Origin: Clostridioides sp. ES-S-0054-01
GTDB lineage: Bacteria; Bacillota; Clostridia; Peptostreptococcales; Peptostreptococcaceae
DNA: 64,000 nt
NCBI GenBank assembly: GCA_021561035.1
Contig: CP067346.1
Location: 1,829,001-1,893,000, forward strand
Direction: 5' to 3'
The notes beneath the pieces are model-generated. The model ran no database searches, was not told where the DNA came from, and saw nothing but the letters and a program-made list of their open reading frames with translations. The position numbers and the translations under genes are program-made. Below, in pieces: positions 31,679 to 40,670 of the stretch (positions are counted from its first letter, which is position 1; each line of letters starts with the position of its first letter).

Positions 31679-34336
31679 ATGGAAAATCACAAACAGATGC
31701 CTTGGCATTCAAGAGCAACTCATGAAATTTTAGAAAGTCTAGATTCATCAGAGGAGGGGCTCACCGATACCGAGGCGGAAAAACGGCTTAAAAAGAGTGG
31801 TTTAAATGAACTGAGGAAAAAATCCCCTAGAACAACCTTACAAATGCTTTGGAGTCAAATTACAGATGCTATGGTTCTCATACTAATAGGAGCGGCAATG
31901 TTGTCTTTAATATTTGGCGAATTTACAGAAGCTTTTGTAATACTAATAATTGTAATAGTAAATGCAATTATTGGTATTGTTCAAGAAAAAAAGGCTGAAA
32001 TATCATTAGAAGCATTAAAAAATATGAATTCACCTATAGCTCGTGTTATGCGTGATGGTGAAGAATGTGTTATTCCAGCAAGTAATCTTGTAGTAGGAGA
32101 TATTGTTTTTTTAGAAGATGGTGCTATGATTCCAGCAGACCTTCGTTTGATAGAAACATCAAGTTTAAAAATTCAAGAGGCTTCTTTAACAGGAGAATCT
32201 GTTCCATCAGAAAAAGATGCAGATACAATCTTACCTGAAGAATGTGTATTAGGAGACCGTAGCAATATGGCTTATACATCTTCAATCGTAACGTATGGTA
32301 GAGGCGTAGGTGTTGTAGTTGCAACTGGTATGGATACAGAGGTGGGTAACATAGCACATCTTTTAGATTCACAAGATGATTTTGACACTCCTATAAAACG
32401 TAAGCTTAATACCGTTGGAAAGACATTAAGTGTCATAGGTATTATTGTATGCGTTGTTATATTTGCAATAGGTGCATTTTATCAGAGACCTCTCTTGCCA
32501 ATGTTTATGATTGCAATTTCCCTTGCCATATCAATTATTCCAGAGGGATTACCTGCAACAGCTACTATTGTAATGGCTTTAGGCGTACAGCGTATGGCTA
32601 AAAGAAATGCTTTAATTAGAAAATTGCCTGCTGTTGAAACATTAGGAGGATCTACAGTAATATGTTGCGATAAAACTGGTACATTAACTTTAAACAAAAT
32701 GACTGTTACACATATTGCTGTAAATGGAGATTTTGAATCTGGGAAAGTGACGTCAATAGATACTGCATCTGAAAAACATCCACTAGTATATAAAGAGATT
32801 GTTTATGCTGGTGCTCTTTGTAATGATGCATGCATTAATCCAGATAAAACTGATGAAATATTAGGTGACCCGACAGAGGGCGCATTAATTTTTATGGCTG
32901 ACAAATTTGGAATAAATCAAGAGGCTCTTGAAGAAGAATATCCACGTTTATTTGAACAGCCTTTTGATTCTGATAGAAAATGTATGACAACTGTTCACAG
33001 TATAGATGGAAAGATTACTGCCTATACAAAAGGTGCAGTAGACGAAATTCTTGATTTATGTACTAGAATATTAACATCAAAAGGTGAAAGAAATATTACT
33101 GAATTAGATAAAAAGAATATACACGAATTATGTCTTACAATGTCTAAAGATGCATTGCGTGTACTTGGTTTTGCTAAGCGTGAGATTTCATCTATACCAA
33201 AAGAAGAAAGTGAAAACATAGAATATGATTTAACATTTATAGGTATGGTTGGTATGATTGACCCACCAAGAACTGAAGTAATTGAGGCAGTAAGTACTTG
33301 TAAAGAAGCAGGTATAAGAACCATAATGATAACAGGTGACCATAAAGTTACTGCTACAACAATAGCTCATGAGTTAGGAATATGGAGTGAAGGAAATACT
33401 GTAATATCTGGTGATGAACTTGATAATTTAAGTGATGATGAACTAGATGAAGCTGTTAAAAATACTACAGTATTTGCTCGTGTGTCCCCATTTGATAAAC
33501 TTAGAATAATAAAATCTTTAAAAAGAATTGGAGAAGTACCAGCAATGACTGGGGATGGTGTAAACGATTCTCCTGCCTTAAAATCTGCTGATATTGGTAT
33601 AGCTATGGGTATAAGTGGTACAGATGTTGCAAAAGATTCTTCTGATATGATTTTAATGGATGATAGCTTTACAACAATTGCTTATGCAATAAAAGAAGGT
33701 AGGCGTGTATATAGGAACATACAAAAAGTTATACAATTCTTGCTTGTTGGTAATATAGCAGAGATACTTACACTGTTTGTAGCAATACTATTAAATTGGG
33801 ATACTCCACTTCTTGCTGTTCATATTCTGTGGGTAAACCTTGCAACTGCTACACTTCCAGCTCTTGCTCTTGGAGTTGACCCACCAAGCAGAAATATAAT
33901 GAAGCATCAGCCAGTGAAATCAACCACTTTGTTTGAAAAAAACCTTATACAAAGAGTTGTTACCCAAGGTATATTTGTGGCAATAATGACTATTTTAGCA
34001 TATAAAATTGGTCTTAATATAGAAAATCATTCTGTAGGTCAAACAATGGCGTTTTGTGTATTAGCATTTTCACAGATGTTACGAGCATTTAGCCAGCGTT
34101 CAAATACAGATTCAATGTTTAATAGAAATAATGGTAAAAATCCATTTCTTTTAATCTCGTTTTTAACTTCTGCATTGCTAATAGCAGTAATACTGTTTGT
34201 ACCTGTTTTTAGAAATGCTTTTAGTCTAACTATTTTAAATAGTTCAGAGTGGCTTATAACAATTGTTTTAGCTGTAATGTCTGTAGTTCAAGTAGAGGTT
34301 GGGAAAGTTATTAAAAGAAAAAAATTAAAAAAATAG
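31679..34336 (+). CDS. Calcium-type cation-translocating P-type ATPase (P2)
   Basis: 885 residues, full length for SERCA/PMCA-like bacterial pumps. N-terminal cation ATPase domain, then LTGESVPSEK in the actuator, PEGLPATATIVMALGVQRM in M4 (the PEGLP ion site), CDKTGTLT with the phosphorylated Asp near residue 330, and TGDGVNDSPALKSADIGIAM in the P-domain. Ten membrane helices overall. Calcium export is the family's usual role; the exact ion is inferred. Codon use shows more CG-containing words at the start (ACCGAGGCGGAAAAACGG), slightly unlike its neighbours. Confidence 0.9.
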   Translation: MENHKQMPWHSRATHEILESLDSSEEGLTDTEAEKRLKKSGLNELRKKSPRTTLQMLWSQITDAMVLILIGAAMLSLIFGEFTEAFVILIIVIVNAIIGIVQEKKAEISLEALKNMNSPIARVMRDGEECVIPASNLVVGDIVFLEDGAMIPADLRLIETSSLKIQEASLTGESVPSEKDADTILPEECVLGDRSNMAYTSSIVTYGRGVGVVVATGMDTEVGNIAHLLDSQDDFDTPIKRKLNTVGKTLSVIGIIVCVVIFAIGAFYQRPLLPMFMIAISLAISIIPEGLPATATIVMALGVQRMAKRNALIRKLPAVETLGGSTVICCDKTGTLTLNKMTVTHIAVNGDFESGKVTSIDTASEKHPLVYKEIVYAGALCNDACINPDKTDEILGDPTEGALIFMADKFGINQEALEEEYPRLFEQPFDSDRKCMTTVHSIDGKITAYTKGAVDEILDLCTRILTSKGERNITELDKKNIHELCLTMSKDALRVLGFAKREISSIPKEESENIEYDLTFIGMVGMIDPPRTEVIEAVSTCKEAGIRTIMITGDHKVTATTIAHELGIWSEGNTVISGDELDNLSDDELDEAVKNTTVFARVSPFDKLRIIKSLKRIGEVPAMTGDGVNDSPALKSADIGIAMGISGTDVAKDSSDMILMDDSFTTIAYAIKEGRRVYRNIQKVIQFLLVGNIAEILTLFVAILLNWDTPLLAVHILWVNLATATLPALALGVDPPSRNIMKHQPVKSTTLFEKNLIQRVVTQGIFVAIMTILAYKIGLNIENHSVGQTMAFCVLAFSQMLRAFSQRSNTDSMFNRNNGKNPFLLISFLTSALLIAVILFVPVFRNAFSLTILNSSEWLITIVLAVMSVVQVEVGKVIKRKKLKK

Positions 34337-34365
34337 TTGACAAAATTAGGAAAAATATATAAGAT
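34337..34365 (+). promoter_or_regulatory. Promoter of the SAM riboswitch-metY-metA unit
   Basis: TTGACA at 34337-34342 directly abuts the stop of the ATPase gene; after 17 bp comes TAAGAT at 34360-34365. Confidence 0.7.
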
Positions 34366-34388
34366 ATAAAACATAGAAAAATTAAATA

Positions 34389-34533
34389 AATCTTATCCAG
34401 AGAGGTGGAGGGACTGGCCCTATGAAACCCGGCAACCAGTATATTTATATACATTGGTGCTAAATCCTGCGGCGAAAGCTGAGAGATGAGTATAATTAAG
34501 CTTATACAGAGCCTGAGTTATATACTCAGGCTT
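34389..34533 (+). promoter_or_regulatory. SAM-I riboswitch (S-box) with terminator
   Basis: The aptamer shows all S-box landmarks: CTTATCCAGAGAGGTGGAGG, GGCCCTATGAAACCCGGCAA, a variable P3 arm, GGTGCTAAATCCTGC and GCGAAAGCTGAGAGATGAG. A terminator stem (AGCCTGAGT at 34510-34518, ACTCAGGCT at 34524-34532) with a T-rich tail follows. SAM binding should favour termination and switch off the downstream genes when methionine is plentiful. Confidence 0.96.
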
Positions 34534-34600
34534 TATTTATTTTAAATCTCATCTGATAAATAGTTTAATTTTTTTAATAAAATCTAAGGGGGATATAAAA

Positions 34601-35866
34601 ATGTATAATAAAGAGACAATATGTGTGCAAGGAAATTATAAACCAGGTAATGGAGAACCAAGAGTATTACCTTTATATCAAAGTACAACTTTTAAATATA
34701 GCAGTATAGACCAACTTGCTGAATTATTCGATTTAAAGGTTGATGGACATATATATTCAAGAATAAGTAATCCTACTATTCAAGCTTTTGAAGAGAAAAT
34801 AAGTTTACTAGAAGGAGGAGTATCTTCTGTAGCTGTATCATCAGGTCAATCTGCAAATATGTTGGCAGTTTTAAATATATGTAAATCAGGAGATAGCATA
34901 CTTTGTTCTTCAAAAGTATATGGAGGAACATTCAATTTATTAGGACCTAGTCTTAAAAAATTTGGTATAGATTTAATATCGTTTGACTTAGATTCAAGTG
35001 AAGATGAGATAGCAGAACTTGCAAATGAAAATACTAAAGTTGTGTTTGCAGAAACACTTGCAAATCCAACTCTTGAAGTTATAGATTTTGAAAAAATAGC
35101 AAATGTAGCTAAGAGAATTAATGTTCCATTTATAGTTGATAATTCATTAGCATCTCCAGTGCTTTGTAACCCTTTAAAGTATGGAGTAAATATAGTTACT
35201 CATTCTACTACAAAATATTTAGACGGGCATGCTTCAAGTGTTGGGGGAATTATAGTAGACGGTGGAAACTTTAACTGGGATAATGGAAAATTTCCAGAAT
35301 TAGTTGAACCAGACCCAACGTACCATGGAATAAGTTATACTGAAAAATTTGGAAATGCTGCGTATGCAACTAAAGCAAGAGTTCAATTACTTAGGGATTA
35401 TGGAAATTGTTTAAGCCCGTTTAATGCATATCTTACTAACTTAAATGTTGAAACACTGCACCTTAGAATGGAGAGACATAGTGAAAACGCACTTAAAATA
35501 GCTAGGTTTTTAGAAAAACATGAAAATGTAGACTGGATTAATTATCCAGGGCTTGAAGATAACAAGTATTATGAGAATGCTAAAAAATATTTATCAAAAG
35601 GGTATAGTGGAGTTTTATCATTTGGAGTAAGAGGTGGGCTAGAAAATGCAAAAAAATTTGTGGAAAAACTACAGATAGCATCTTTGGTTACGCATGTTTC
35701 AGATGTAAGAACATGTGTTATACACCCAGCTTCAACTACTCATAGACAATTAACAGAAGAACAATTAATTGCATCTGGAGTATTGCCTTCACTAATAAGA
35801 TTGTCAGTTGGAATAGAAAATGTAGAGGATTTAATAGCTGATTTAAATCAAGCTTTAAATTTCTAA
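34601..35866 (+). CDS. metY: O-acetylhomoserine aminocarboxypropyltransferase (sulfhydrylase)
   Basis: 421 residues. PLP enzyme that makes homocysteine from O-acetylhomoserine and sulfide. VLPLYQSTTFKYSS at the N-terminus, SSGQSANMLA, NPTLEVIDFEKIA and VTHSTTKYLDGHASSVGG (PLP-binding Lys near residue 207) identify the family. Its length and the GISYTEKFG insert are typical of MetY rather than MetB or MetC. Directly downstream of the SAM riboswitch; metA follows after 29 bases. Confidence 0.94.
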   Translation: MYNKETICVQGNYKPGNGEPRVLPLYQSTTFKYSSIDQLAELFDLKVDGHIYSRISNPTIQAFEEKISLLEGGVSSVAVSSGQSANMLAVLNICKSGDSILCSSKVYGGTFNLLGPSLKKFGIDLISFDLDSSEDEIAELANENTKVVFAETLANPTLEVIDFEKIANVAKRINVPFIVDNSLASPVLCNPLKYGVNIVTHSTTKYLDGHASSVGGIIVDGGNFNWDNGKFPELVEPDPTYHGISYTEKFGNAAYATKARVQLLRDYGNCLSPFNAYLTNLNVETLHLRMERHSENALKIARFLEKHENVDWINYPGLEDNKYYENAKKYLSKGYSGVLSFGVRGGLENAKKFVEKLQIASLVTHVSDVRTCVIHPASTTHRQLTEEQLIASGVLPSLIRLSVGIENVEDLIADLNQALNF

Positions 35867-35895
35867 TATTCTAAGAGAAAGAGAAGTGAAAAAAT

Positions 35896-36786
35896 ATGGC
35901 TTTAATACTACCAAAAGGATTACCTGTTATTAATAAATTATTAGAGGAAGGAATAGATGTAATTTACAAAGAAGATTTTAATAAGGAATTAAAATATGAA
36001 GAAAACATAGATACTAAGATAGCTATACTGAATCTAATGCCTATAAAGATAGATACAGAATTAGATTTACTAAGAAGGATAGATAAAACAGGATTCAATG
36101 TATCTGTGGAATTTATTAAAATTTCAACAAGAGAGAGTAAGAGAAGTTGCAATGAATATGTTAAAGAATTTTATAAAACATTTGATGAAGCCAAAGAAGA
36201 ATACTTTGATGGTCTTATAATAACAGGAGCTCCAGTTGAACAAATGGAGTTTGAAGAAGTTGATTATTGGAATGAACTAGAAGAGATTATGGATTATTCT
36301 AAAAGAAAAACTAAATCTACATTATATATATGTTGGGCGGCTCAAGCAAGTCTTTACAAATACTACAATGTAAAAAAACTTCCACTAAGTCAAAAATGTT
36401 TTGGAGTATTTAAGCATAAAGTAGATAAGAATAGTAAGATAGTAGATGGGTTTGAAAAAGAATTTTTTGCCCCACATTCAAGACATACTACTGTAAATAT
36501 TGAAGCTCTAAAAGAGAATAAAGAGTTGAGCATTGTGAGTCATTCTAAAGAAGCTGGTCCTTATATAATTACAAATTCGAGAGATGTATTCGTAATGGGT
36601 CATAGCGAGTATGATAAATACACTCTTGATAAAGAGTATAAGAGGGATATAAATAGAGGCGATGAAATATCGATACCTCAAAATTACTACATTAATGATG
36701 ACCCTTCAGAAGAGCCAGCTGTAAAATGGAAAAAACATTCAGAATTGTTGTTTAGAAATTGGATAAAAAACTATTTGATACAATAA
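35896..36786 (+). CDS. metA: Homoserine O-acyltransferase (MetA family, probably O-acetyl)
   Basis: 296 residues. Activates homoserine for methionine synthesis. MALILPKGLPVINKLLEEGI opens the protein as in MetA; LNLMPIKIDTELDLLR, TGAPVEQM, ICWAAQASLYKYY (catalytic Cys near residue 142) and FAPHSRHT follow, with GHSEYD holding the catalytic His. Pairing with an O-acetylhomoserine sulfhydrylase suggests acetyl rather than succinyl donor, as found for many Firmicute MetA enzymes. Second gene under the SAM riboswitch. Confidence 0.93.
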   Translation: MALILPKGLPVINKLLEEGIDVIYKEDFNKELKYEENIDTKIAILNLMPIKIDTELDLLRRIDKTGFNVSVEFIKISTRESKRSCNEYVKEFYKTFDEAKEEYFDGLIITGAPVEQMEFEEVDYWNELEEIMDYSKRKTKSTLYICWAAQASLYKYYNVKKLPLSQKCFGVFKHKVDKNSKIVDGFEKEFFAPHSRHTTVNIEALKENKELSIVSHSKEAGPYIITNSRDVFVMGHSEYDKYTLDKEYKRDINRGDEISIPQNYYINDDPSEEPAVKWKKHSELLFRNWIKNYLIQ

Positions 36787-36833
36787 ATTTTAATAGTATA
36801 TAAATGTTAACTAAATAAAATATAGAGATTTAT

Positions 36834-36868
36834 AGGTATAAAGTTAATCTTAATGATTCTTTATACCT
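36834..36868 (+). terminator. Terminator of the metY-metA operon
   Basis: AGGTATAAAG at 36834-36843 pairs with CTTTATACCT at 36859-36868, then TATTTTAAAA. Confidence 0.75.
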
Positions 36869-36917
36869 TATTTTAAAAAAATTTGACCTTATAATAGTAG
36901 TTTTATATATTATGGAA

Positions 36918-37069
36918 ATCACTTTAGGTGCAGATAAAGGTAGTTTTAATTTTATACATGATATGATAATGGGAGATTAAACCTTTAGATTATCAATAAA
37001 TTTGTATTTTAATTTTTAAAATAGATTAAAAATGGAGAAATCGGTGTAAAATATATACATCGATTTTTT
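36918..37069 (+). ncRNA. Candidate small RNA (promoter and terminator without a gene)
   Basis: TTGACC at 36883-36888, 17 bp and TATATT at 36906-36911 form a promoter just after the metA terminator. About 150 bases later there is an 11-bp hairpin (AAATCGGTGTA at 37038-37048, TACATCGATTT at 37056-37066) with a T-run to 37069. The only coding potential is a 22-codon frame beginning at 36913. A short transcript is therefore predicted. It could be an sRNA, a leader of unknown kind or the remains of a gene. Confidence 0.4.
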
Positions 37070-37151
37070 ATTAAATTTTATCAAAAACATCCTGTATAAA
37101 ATTAAATATCCATAAGATAACAAAATTCCAACTGAAGTTACAATATTGTAA

Positions 37152-37216
37152 TTGACAATGAATACTTAATACTATAATATTTAATACATTAAACATTATA
37201 GTATTAAGTATTCATT
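37152..37216 (+). promoter_or_regulatory. Promoter with 22-bp-arm inverted repeat upstream of the MarR gene
   Basis: TTGACA at 37152-37157, 17 bp, TAATAT at 37175-37180. A perfect inverted repeat with arms 37157-37178 and 37195-37216 (left arm AATGAATACTTAATACTATA and on) covers spacer and -10 and reaches past the start point. It is a strong candidate for the autoregulatory operator of the MarR protein, or a cruciform/hairpin in the leader. Confidence 0.65.
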
Positions 37217-37283
37217 TACAGGATAAACTTAAGCCTAAAGTTAATATTTAGAAAAATAAAGTATTTTCGTAGGGAGCGTTTGT

Positions 37284-37727
37284 ATGGACGAGATGAGTTT
37301 TAAGAAAGAGCTATTAGAGTTGACTAGAGACATAAATATGAAGTTTACAACTTTATTAAGTAAGTTTTATCAGCCACTTGGTATTACAGCAGTGCAAGCT
37401 TTGATTTTATCAGAGTTATGTGAACATGGAGAGAAAAAGATAAGCGATTTAGGTAAAAACTTAAACATGACAAATAGTAATCTATCAGTAATCTGTCAGA
37501 GACTTGAAAAAAATGGTTTTTTAAATCGCATAAGAGATATAGAAGACCAGCGAATTGTGAAAGTAAAAGTTACAAATAAATCATTGGATATACAAGAGAA
37601 TATTTCAAGTAGTATTTTTGATAGTTATTTTGAAAATATGACTAGTGAAAAATTGCAAGATATGGAAGATATAATAGAAGGTTTAGAAAAATTAAATAAG
37701 CTTTTAACTCACATTGATTGCAAATAA
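37284..37727 (+). CDS. MarR family transcriptional regulator
   Basis: 147 residues with the MarR winged helix: ALILSELCEHGEKKISDLGK, then NMTNSNLSVICQRLEKNGFL and DIEDQRIVKVKVT for the wing. It is followed after 30 bases by an ftsH-type protease gene, so the regulator probably controls that protease and itself through the inverted repeat upstream. The ligand or signal is not visible. Confidence 0.88.
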   Translation: MDEMSFKKELLELTRDINMKFTTLLSKFYQPLGITAVQALILSELCEHGEKKISDLGKNLNMTNSNLSVICQRLEKNGFLNRIRDIEDQRIVKVKVTNKSLDIQENISSSIFDSYFENMTSEKLQDMEDIIEGLEKLNKLLTHIDCK

Positions 37728-37757
37728 CATAAAAATAATTTAAAGGAGAATAAAATT

Positions 37758-39575
37758 ATGGATGAACATAAACCCCAAAAAAGGTCTGCACTCTATTATT
37801 ATACAGTTATAATAATAGTAGTAATGTTTTTAAATGCTTTAATATTTCCAAGTTTAATGGATAAAAAAATGGTTGAGATTGACTATGGGAAGTTTCTTAC
37901 AATGTTGGATACAGGGAAGGTTAAAGCCGTTGAGATAGAAAACAATAGAATAGCAATAAATCCATCTAGTAGTAAGGATAAGAATATATACATAACTGGT
38001 AGAATGGATGACCCAGAATTGGTAGATAGATTAAAAAATGCAAAGGTAGAATTTACTAAGGTTATTCCCAAGGAAAATTCACCTCTTCTAAGTATTTTAC
38101 TTACATGGATAATACCTATAGGTATTCTTATGCTATTTGGTAATTTAATGATGAAGTCGATGCAAAAGCGAATGGGTGGTAATGCGATGCAATTTGGAAA
38201 AAGCAACGCCAAAATGTATGTATCTGCTCAAAGCGGAAAAAGATTTAATGATGTGGCTGGTCAAGATGAGGCAAAAGAAGCTTTAAGTGAAATAGTAGAT
38301 TTCTTACACAATCCAGAAAAATATAAAAAGATAGGAGCACAAATGCCTAAAGGTGCACTTTTAGTAGGACCTCCAGGTACAGGAAAAACACTTCTTGCAA
38401 AAGCTGTAGCAGGAGAAGCAAATGTACCATTTTTCTCAATATCTGGTTCTGAATTTGTTGAGATGTTTGTAGGAATGGGAGCTTCTAGAATTCGTGATTT
38501 ATTTAAACAAGCAAAAGAAAAAGCTCCATGTATAGTATTTATAGATGAAATTGATACTATTGGTAAAAAACGTGATAATGGAAGTGGATTAGGTGGAAAT
38601 GACGAACGTGAGCAAACTTTAAACCAGTTGCTAAGTGAGATGGATGGGTTTGATGGAGGAATAGGTGTAGTAATACTTGCTGCTACAAATAGACCTGACA
38701 GCCTTGATAAAGCATTACTTCGTCCAGGAAGGTTTGATAGACGTATACCAGTTGAGCTTCCAGACCTTGGAGGGCGTGAAGCTATCTTAAAGGTACATGC
38801 TCAAAATGTAAATGTAAGCTCAGATATAGATTATAATGCAATTGCAAGGTCTACATCAGGAGCATCAGGTGCAGAGCTTGCTAATATTGTGAATGAAGCA
38901 GCACTCTTAGCCGTTAAATCAGGTAGGGATATAGTAGAGCAACAAGATTTTGATGAATCTGTTGAAACTGTAATTGCTGGGTACCAACGTAAAGGAGCTG
39001 TAATTTCTGATAAGGAAAAGAAAATTATAGCCTATCATGAAATAGGTCATGCACTTGTTGCCGCTATGCAAAAACATTCTGCTCCTGTCCATAAGATTAC
39101 TATAATACCTAGAACTTCAGGTGCATTGGGTTATACTATGCAAGTTGCAGAAGATGAAAGTGTGCTTATGTCTAAAGAAGAAGCAATCGATAAAATAACT
39201 ACTTTTACAGGTGGTCGTGCTGCTGAAGAAGTTATTTTTAATACTTGTACATCAGGGGCATCAAATGATATAGAGCAAGCTACTAAAATTGCAAGAGCTA
39301 TGGTTACTCGTCTTGGTATGAGTGAAGAATTTGACATGGTTGCTCTTGAGACAGTAAGTAATCAATACCTAGGAGGAGATACTTCTCTTGCTTGTTCTTC
39401 AGATACTGCTGCTAAAATAGATGAAGAAGTATTTAAAATAGTAAAGGCTTGTCATAAGAATGCAATTGAAATTTTAGAGAACAATATTGATAAGTTGCAT
39501 GAACTTGCTGAATACTTATTAGAAAAGGAAACTATTACAGGTGATGAGTTTATGGAGATACTTAACTTAAAATAA
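37758..39575 (+). CDS. ftsH: ATP-dependent zinc metalloprotease, FtsH paralogue
   Basis: 605 residues. One N-terminal membrane helix (about 13-32), a short extracytoplasmic FtsH domain, a second helix (about 108-128), the AAA ATPase with GPPGTGKT near residue 204, FIDEID and RPGRFDRR, then the M41 peptidase with HEIGHAL near residue 427 and the distal Asp ligand region. Membrane-bound quality-control protease. Clostridia usually carry another ftsH next to hprT/tilS; this one sits with a MarR regulator, so it is likely an inducible paralogue. AAAGGAG precedes the ATG. Confidence 0.93.
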   Translation: MDEHKPQKRSALYYYTVIIIVVMFLNALIFPSLMDKKMVEIDYGKFLTMLDTGKVKAVEIENNRIAINPSSSKDKNIYITGRMDDPELVDRLKNAKVEFTKVIPKENSPLLSILLTWIIPIGILMLFGNLMMKSMQKRMGGNAMQFGKSNAKMYVSAQSGKRFNDVAGQDEAKEALSEIVDFLHNPEKYKKIGAQMPKGALLVGPPGTGKTLLAKAVAGEANVPFFSISGSEFVEMFVGMGASRIRDLFKQAKEKAPCIVFIDEIDTIGKKRDNGSGLGGNDEREQTLNQLLSEMDGFDGGIGVVILAATNRPDSLDKALLRPGRFDRRIPVELPDLGGREAILKVHAQNVNVSSDIDYNAIARSTSGASGAELANIVNEAALLAVKSGRDIVEQQDFDESVETVIAGYQRKGAVISDKEKKIIAYHEIGHALVAAMQKHSAPVHKITIIPRTSGALGYTMQVAEDESVLMSKEEAIDKITTFTGGRAAEEVIFNTCTSGASNDIEQATKIARAMVTRLGMSEEFDMVALETVSNQYLGGDTSLACSSDTAAKIDEEVFKIVKACHKNAIEILENNIDKLHELAEYLLEKETITGDEFMEILNLK

Positions 39576-39592
39576 ATATATTATATAAAAAA

Positions 39593-39626
39593 TAAAAATG
39601 CCTATTATTGGGCATTTTTATTTTTA
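39593..39626 (+). terminator. Terminator of the MarR-ftsH operon
   Basis: AAAAATGCC at 39594-39602 pairs with GGCATTTTT at 39611-39619, then a T-run. Confidence 0.85.
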
Positions 39627-39761
39627 GTTAATAATTACTTATATTTTTTTTATTTATATTTCTATCTTTACATAATCTTAATCATTAAAAATATATTTTA
39701 ACTACAATTTTATACTGGAATTGATATTATAATAGTAATGAAAGATGTAAGGAGGTTTTTA

Positions 39762-40481
39762 ATGGATAGACCTAACCCTGATATTCTGTTAGAAAAAATT
39801 AAAAATGAAGAAGAAAGACTAAGTAGAGGACAATTAAAAATATTCTTTGGTTATGCAGTAGGAAAGACTTATTCCATTGCAAAATGGATAGCTCTATATG
39901 TTGAAATTCCAAGTACAGCAAGACTAGCCCTTGATGAACAAAAACAATTAAATAATCTAAAATTAGCTAAGAAATTAGGTGGTGAAATAATTGTTTTACA
40001 TGGTGAAAATATAATAGAGCAAATGCTTAGAATTGCAAAACTAAGAAATGTAACAAAAATCGTAATAGGTAGAAATCAATCAAATAATAAGAAATTTAGC
40101 AAAAAGTTTAAAAAAGATATAGTTGACAAATTAATTGATGAAGTTGATTATATAGATATACACATAATTCCATATAAATTTGCTTTAAACATTAAATATA
40201 AACCTAAAAAGGGTAAGTCGTCAATAAAATCAAAGTTAAAAATTAGCAAATTAGATTTTCTAAAACTAATAATGATTACTTTAATGATAAGTGTTTTAGC
40301 ATATGCAGTACAAAGTATGGGATGTTTATTGTGTTCATTATTCCTTTCCATTTTTAATATATTAAGTTATTATCTTAATACGCAAATACAAATCCCAGTT
40401 TGTAAGTATCTTAAAAGGACAGGAATTAAACTATCATCATTTCATTTTTATGCAATATCAAGACTTTTATATTCATTGTAA
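39762..40481 (+). CDS. Shortened KdpD-like protein (KdpD N-terminal/universal stress domain plus membrane segment)
   Basis: 239 residues. RPNPDILLEKIKNEEERLSR and GQLKIFFGYAVGKTYSI match the first 30-40 residues of KdpD, but the P-loop GxxxGVGKT is shortened to GYAVGKT. The sequence then jumps to IALYVEIPSTARL, the start of the universal-stress-like domain, with VLHGENIIEQMLRIAKLRNV and IVIGRNQS. About 200 residues of the normal KdpD domain are therefore missing in frame. A hydrophobic segment with two helices (about 168-200) and a basic tail end the protein; there is no histidine kinase and no kdp genes nearby. AAGGAGG is well placed before ATG 39762. It may be a functional mini-sensor or a decaying gene. 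Confidence 0.7.
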   Translation: MDRPNPDILLEKIKNEEERLSRGQLKIFFGYAVGKTYSIAKWIALYVEIPSTARLALDEQKQLNNLKLAKKLGGEIIVLHGENIIEQMLRIAKLRNVTKIVIGRNQSNNKKFSKKFKKDIVDKLIDEVDYIDIHIIPYKFALNIKYKPKKGKSSIKSKLKISKLDFLKLIMITLMISVLAYAVQSMGCLLCSLFLSIFNILSYYLNTQIQIPVCKYLKRTGIKLSSFHFYAISRLLYSL

Positions 40482-40670
40482 TTCAGTAGTAGAATAAATG
40501 GTTTTAAATTGATAAATTGATAATATGTGTAGCGTTTATGAGTATAGTTGTTATTTTTATATAAAATTTAATATAAATATTAAATAATAATTATTCAAAT
40601 AGTGTAAAATAATTACAGTAATGATTGTAGAAAATTTTTAAAGTGCAAATTGAAATTTAGGAGTGGATGT

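Noticed and set aside
36913-36981. 22-codon frame between metA and the MarR gene
   Set aside because: The ATG lies within or at the predicted transcription start and has no binding site; kept only as part of the candidate small RNA.
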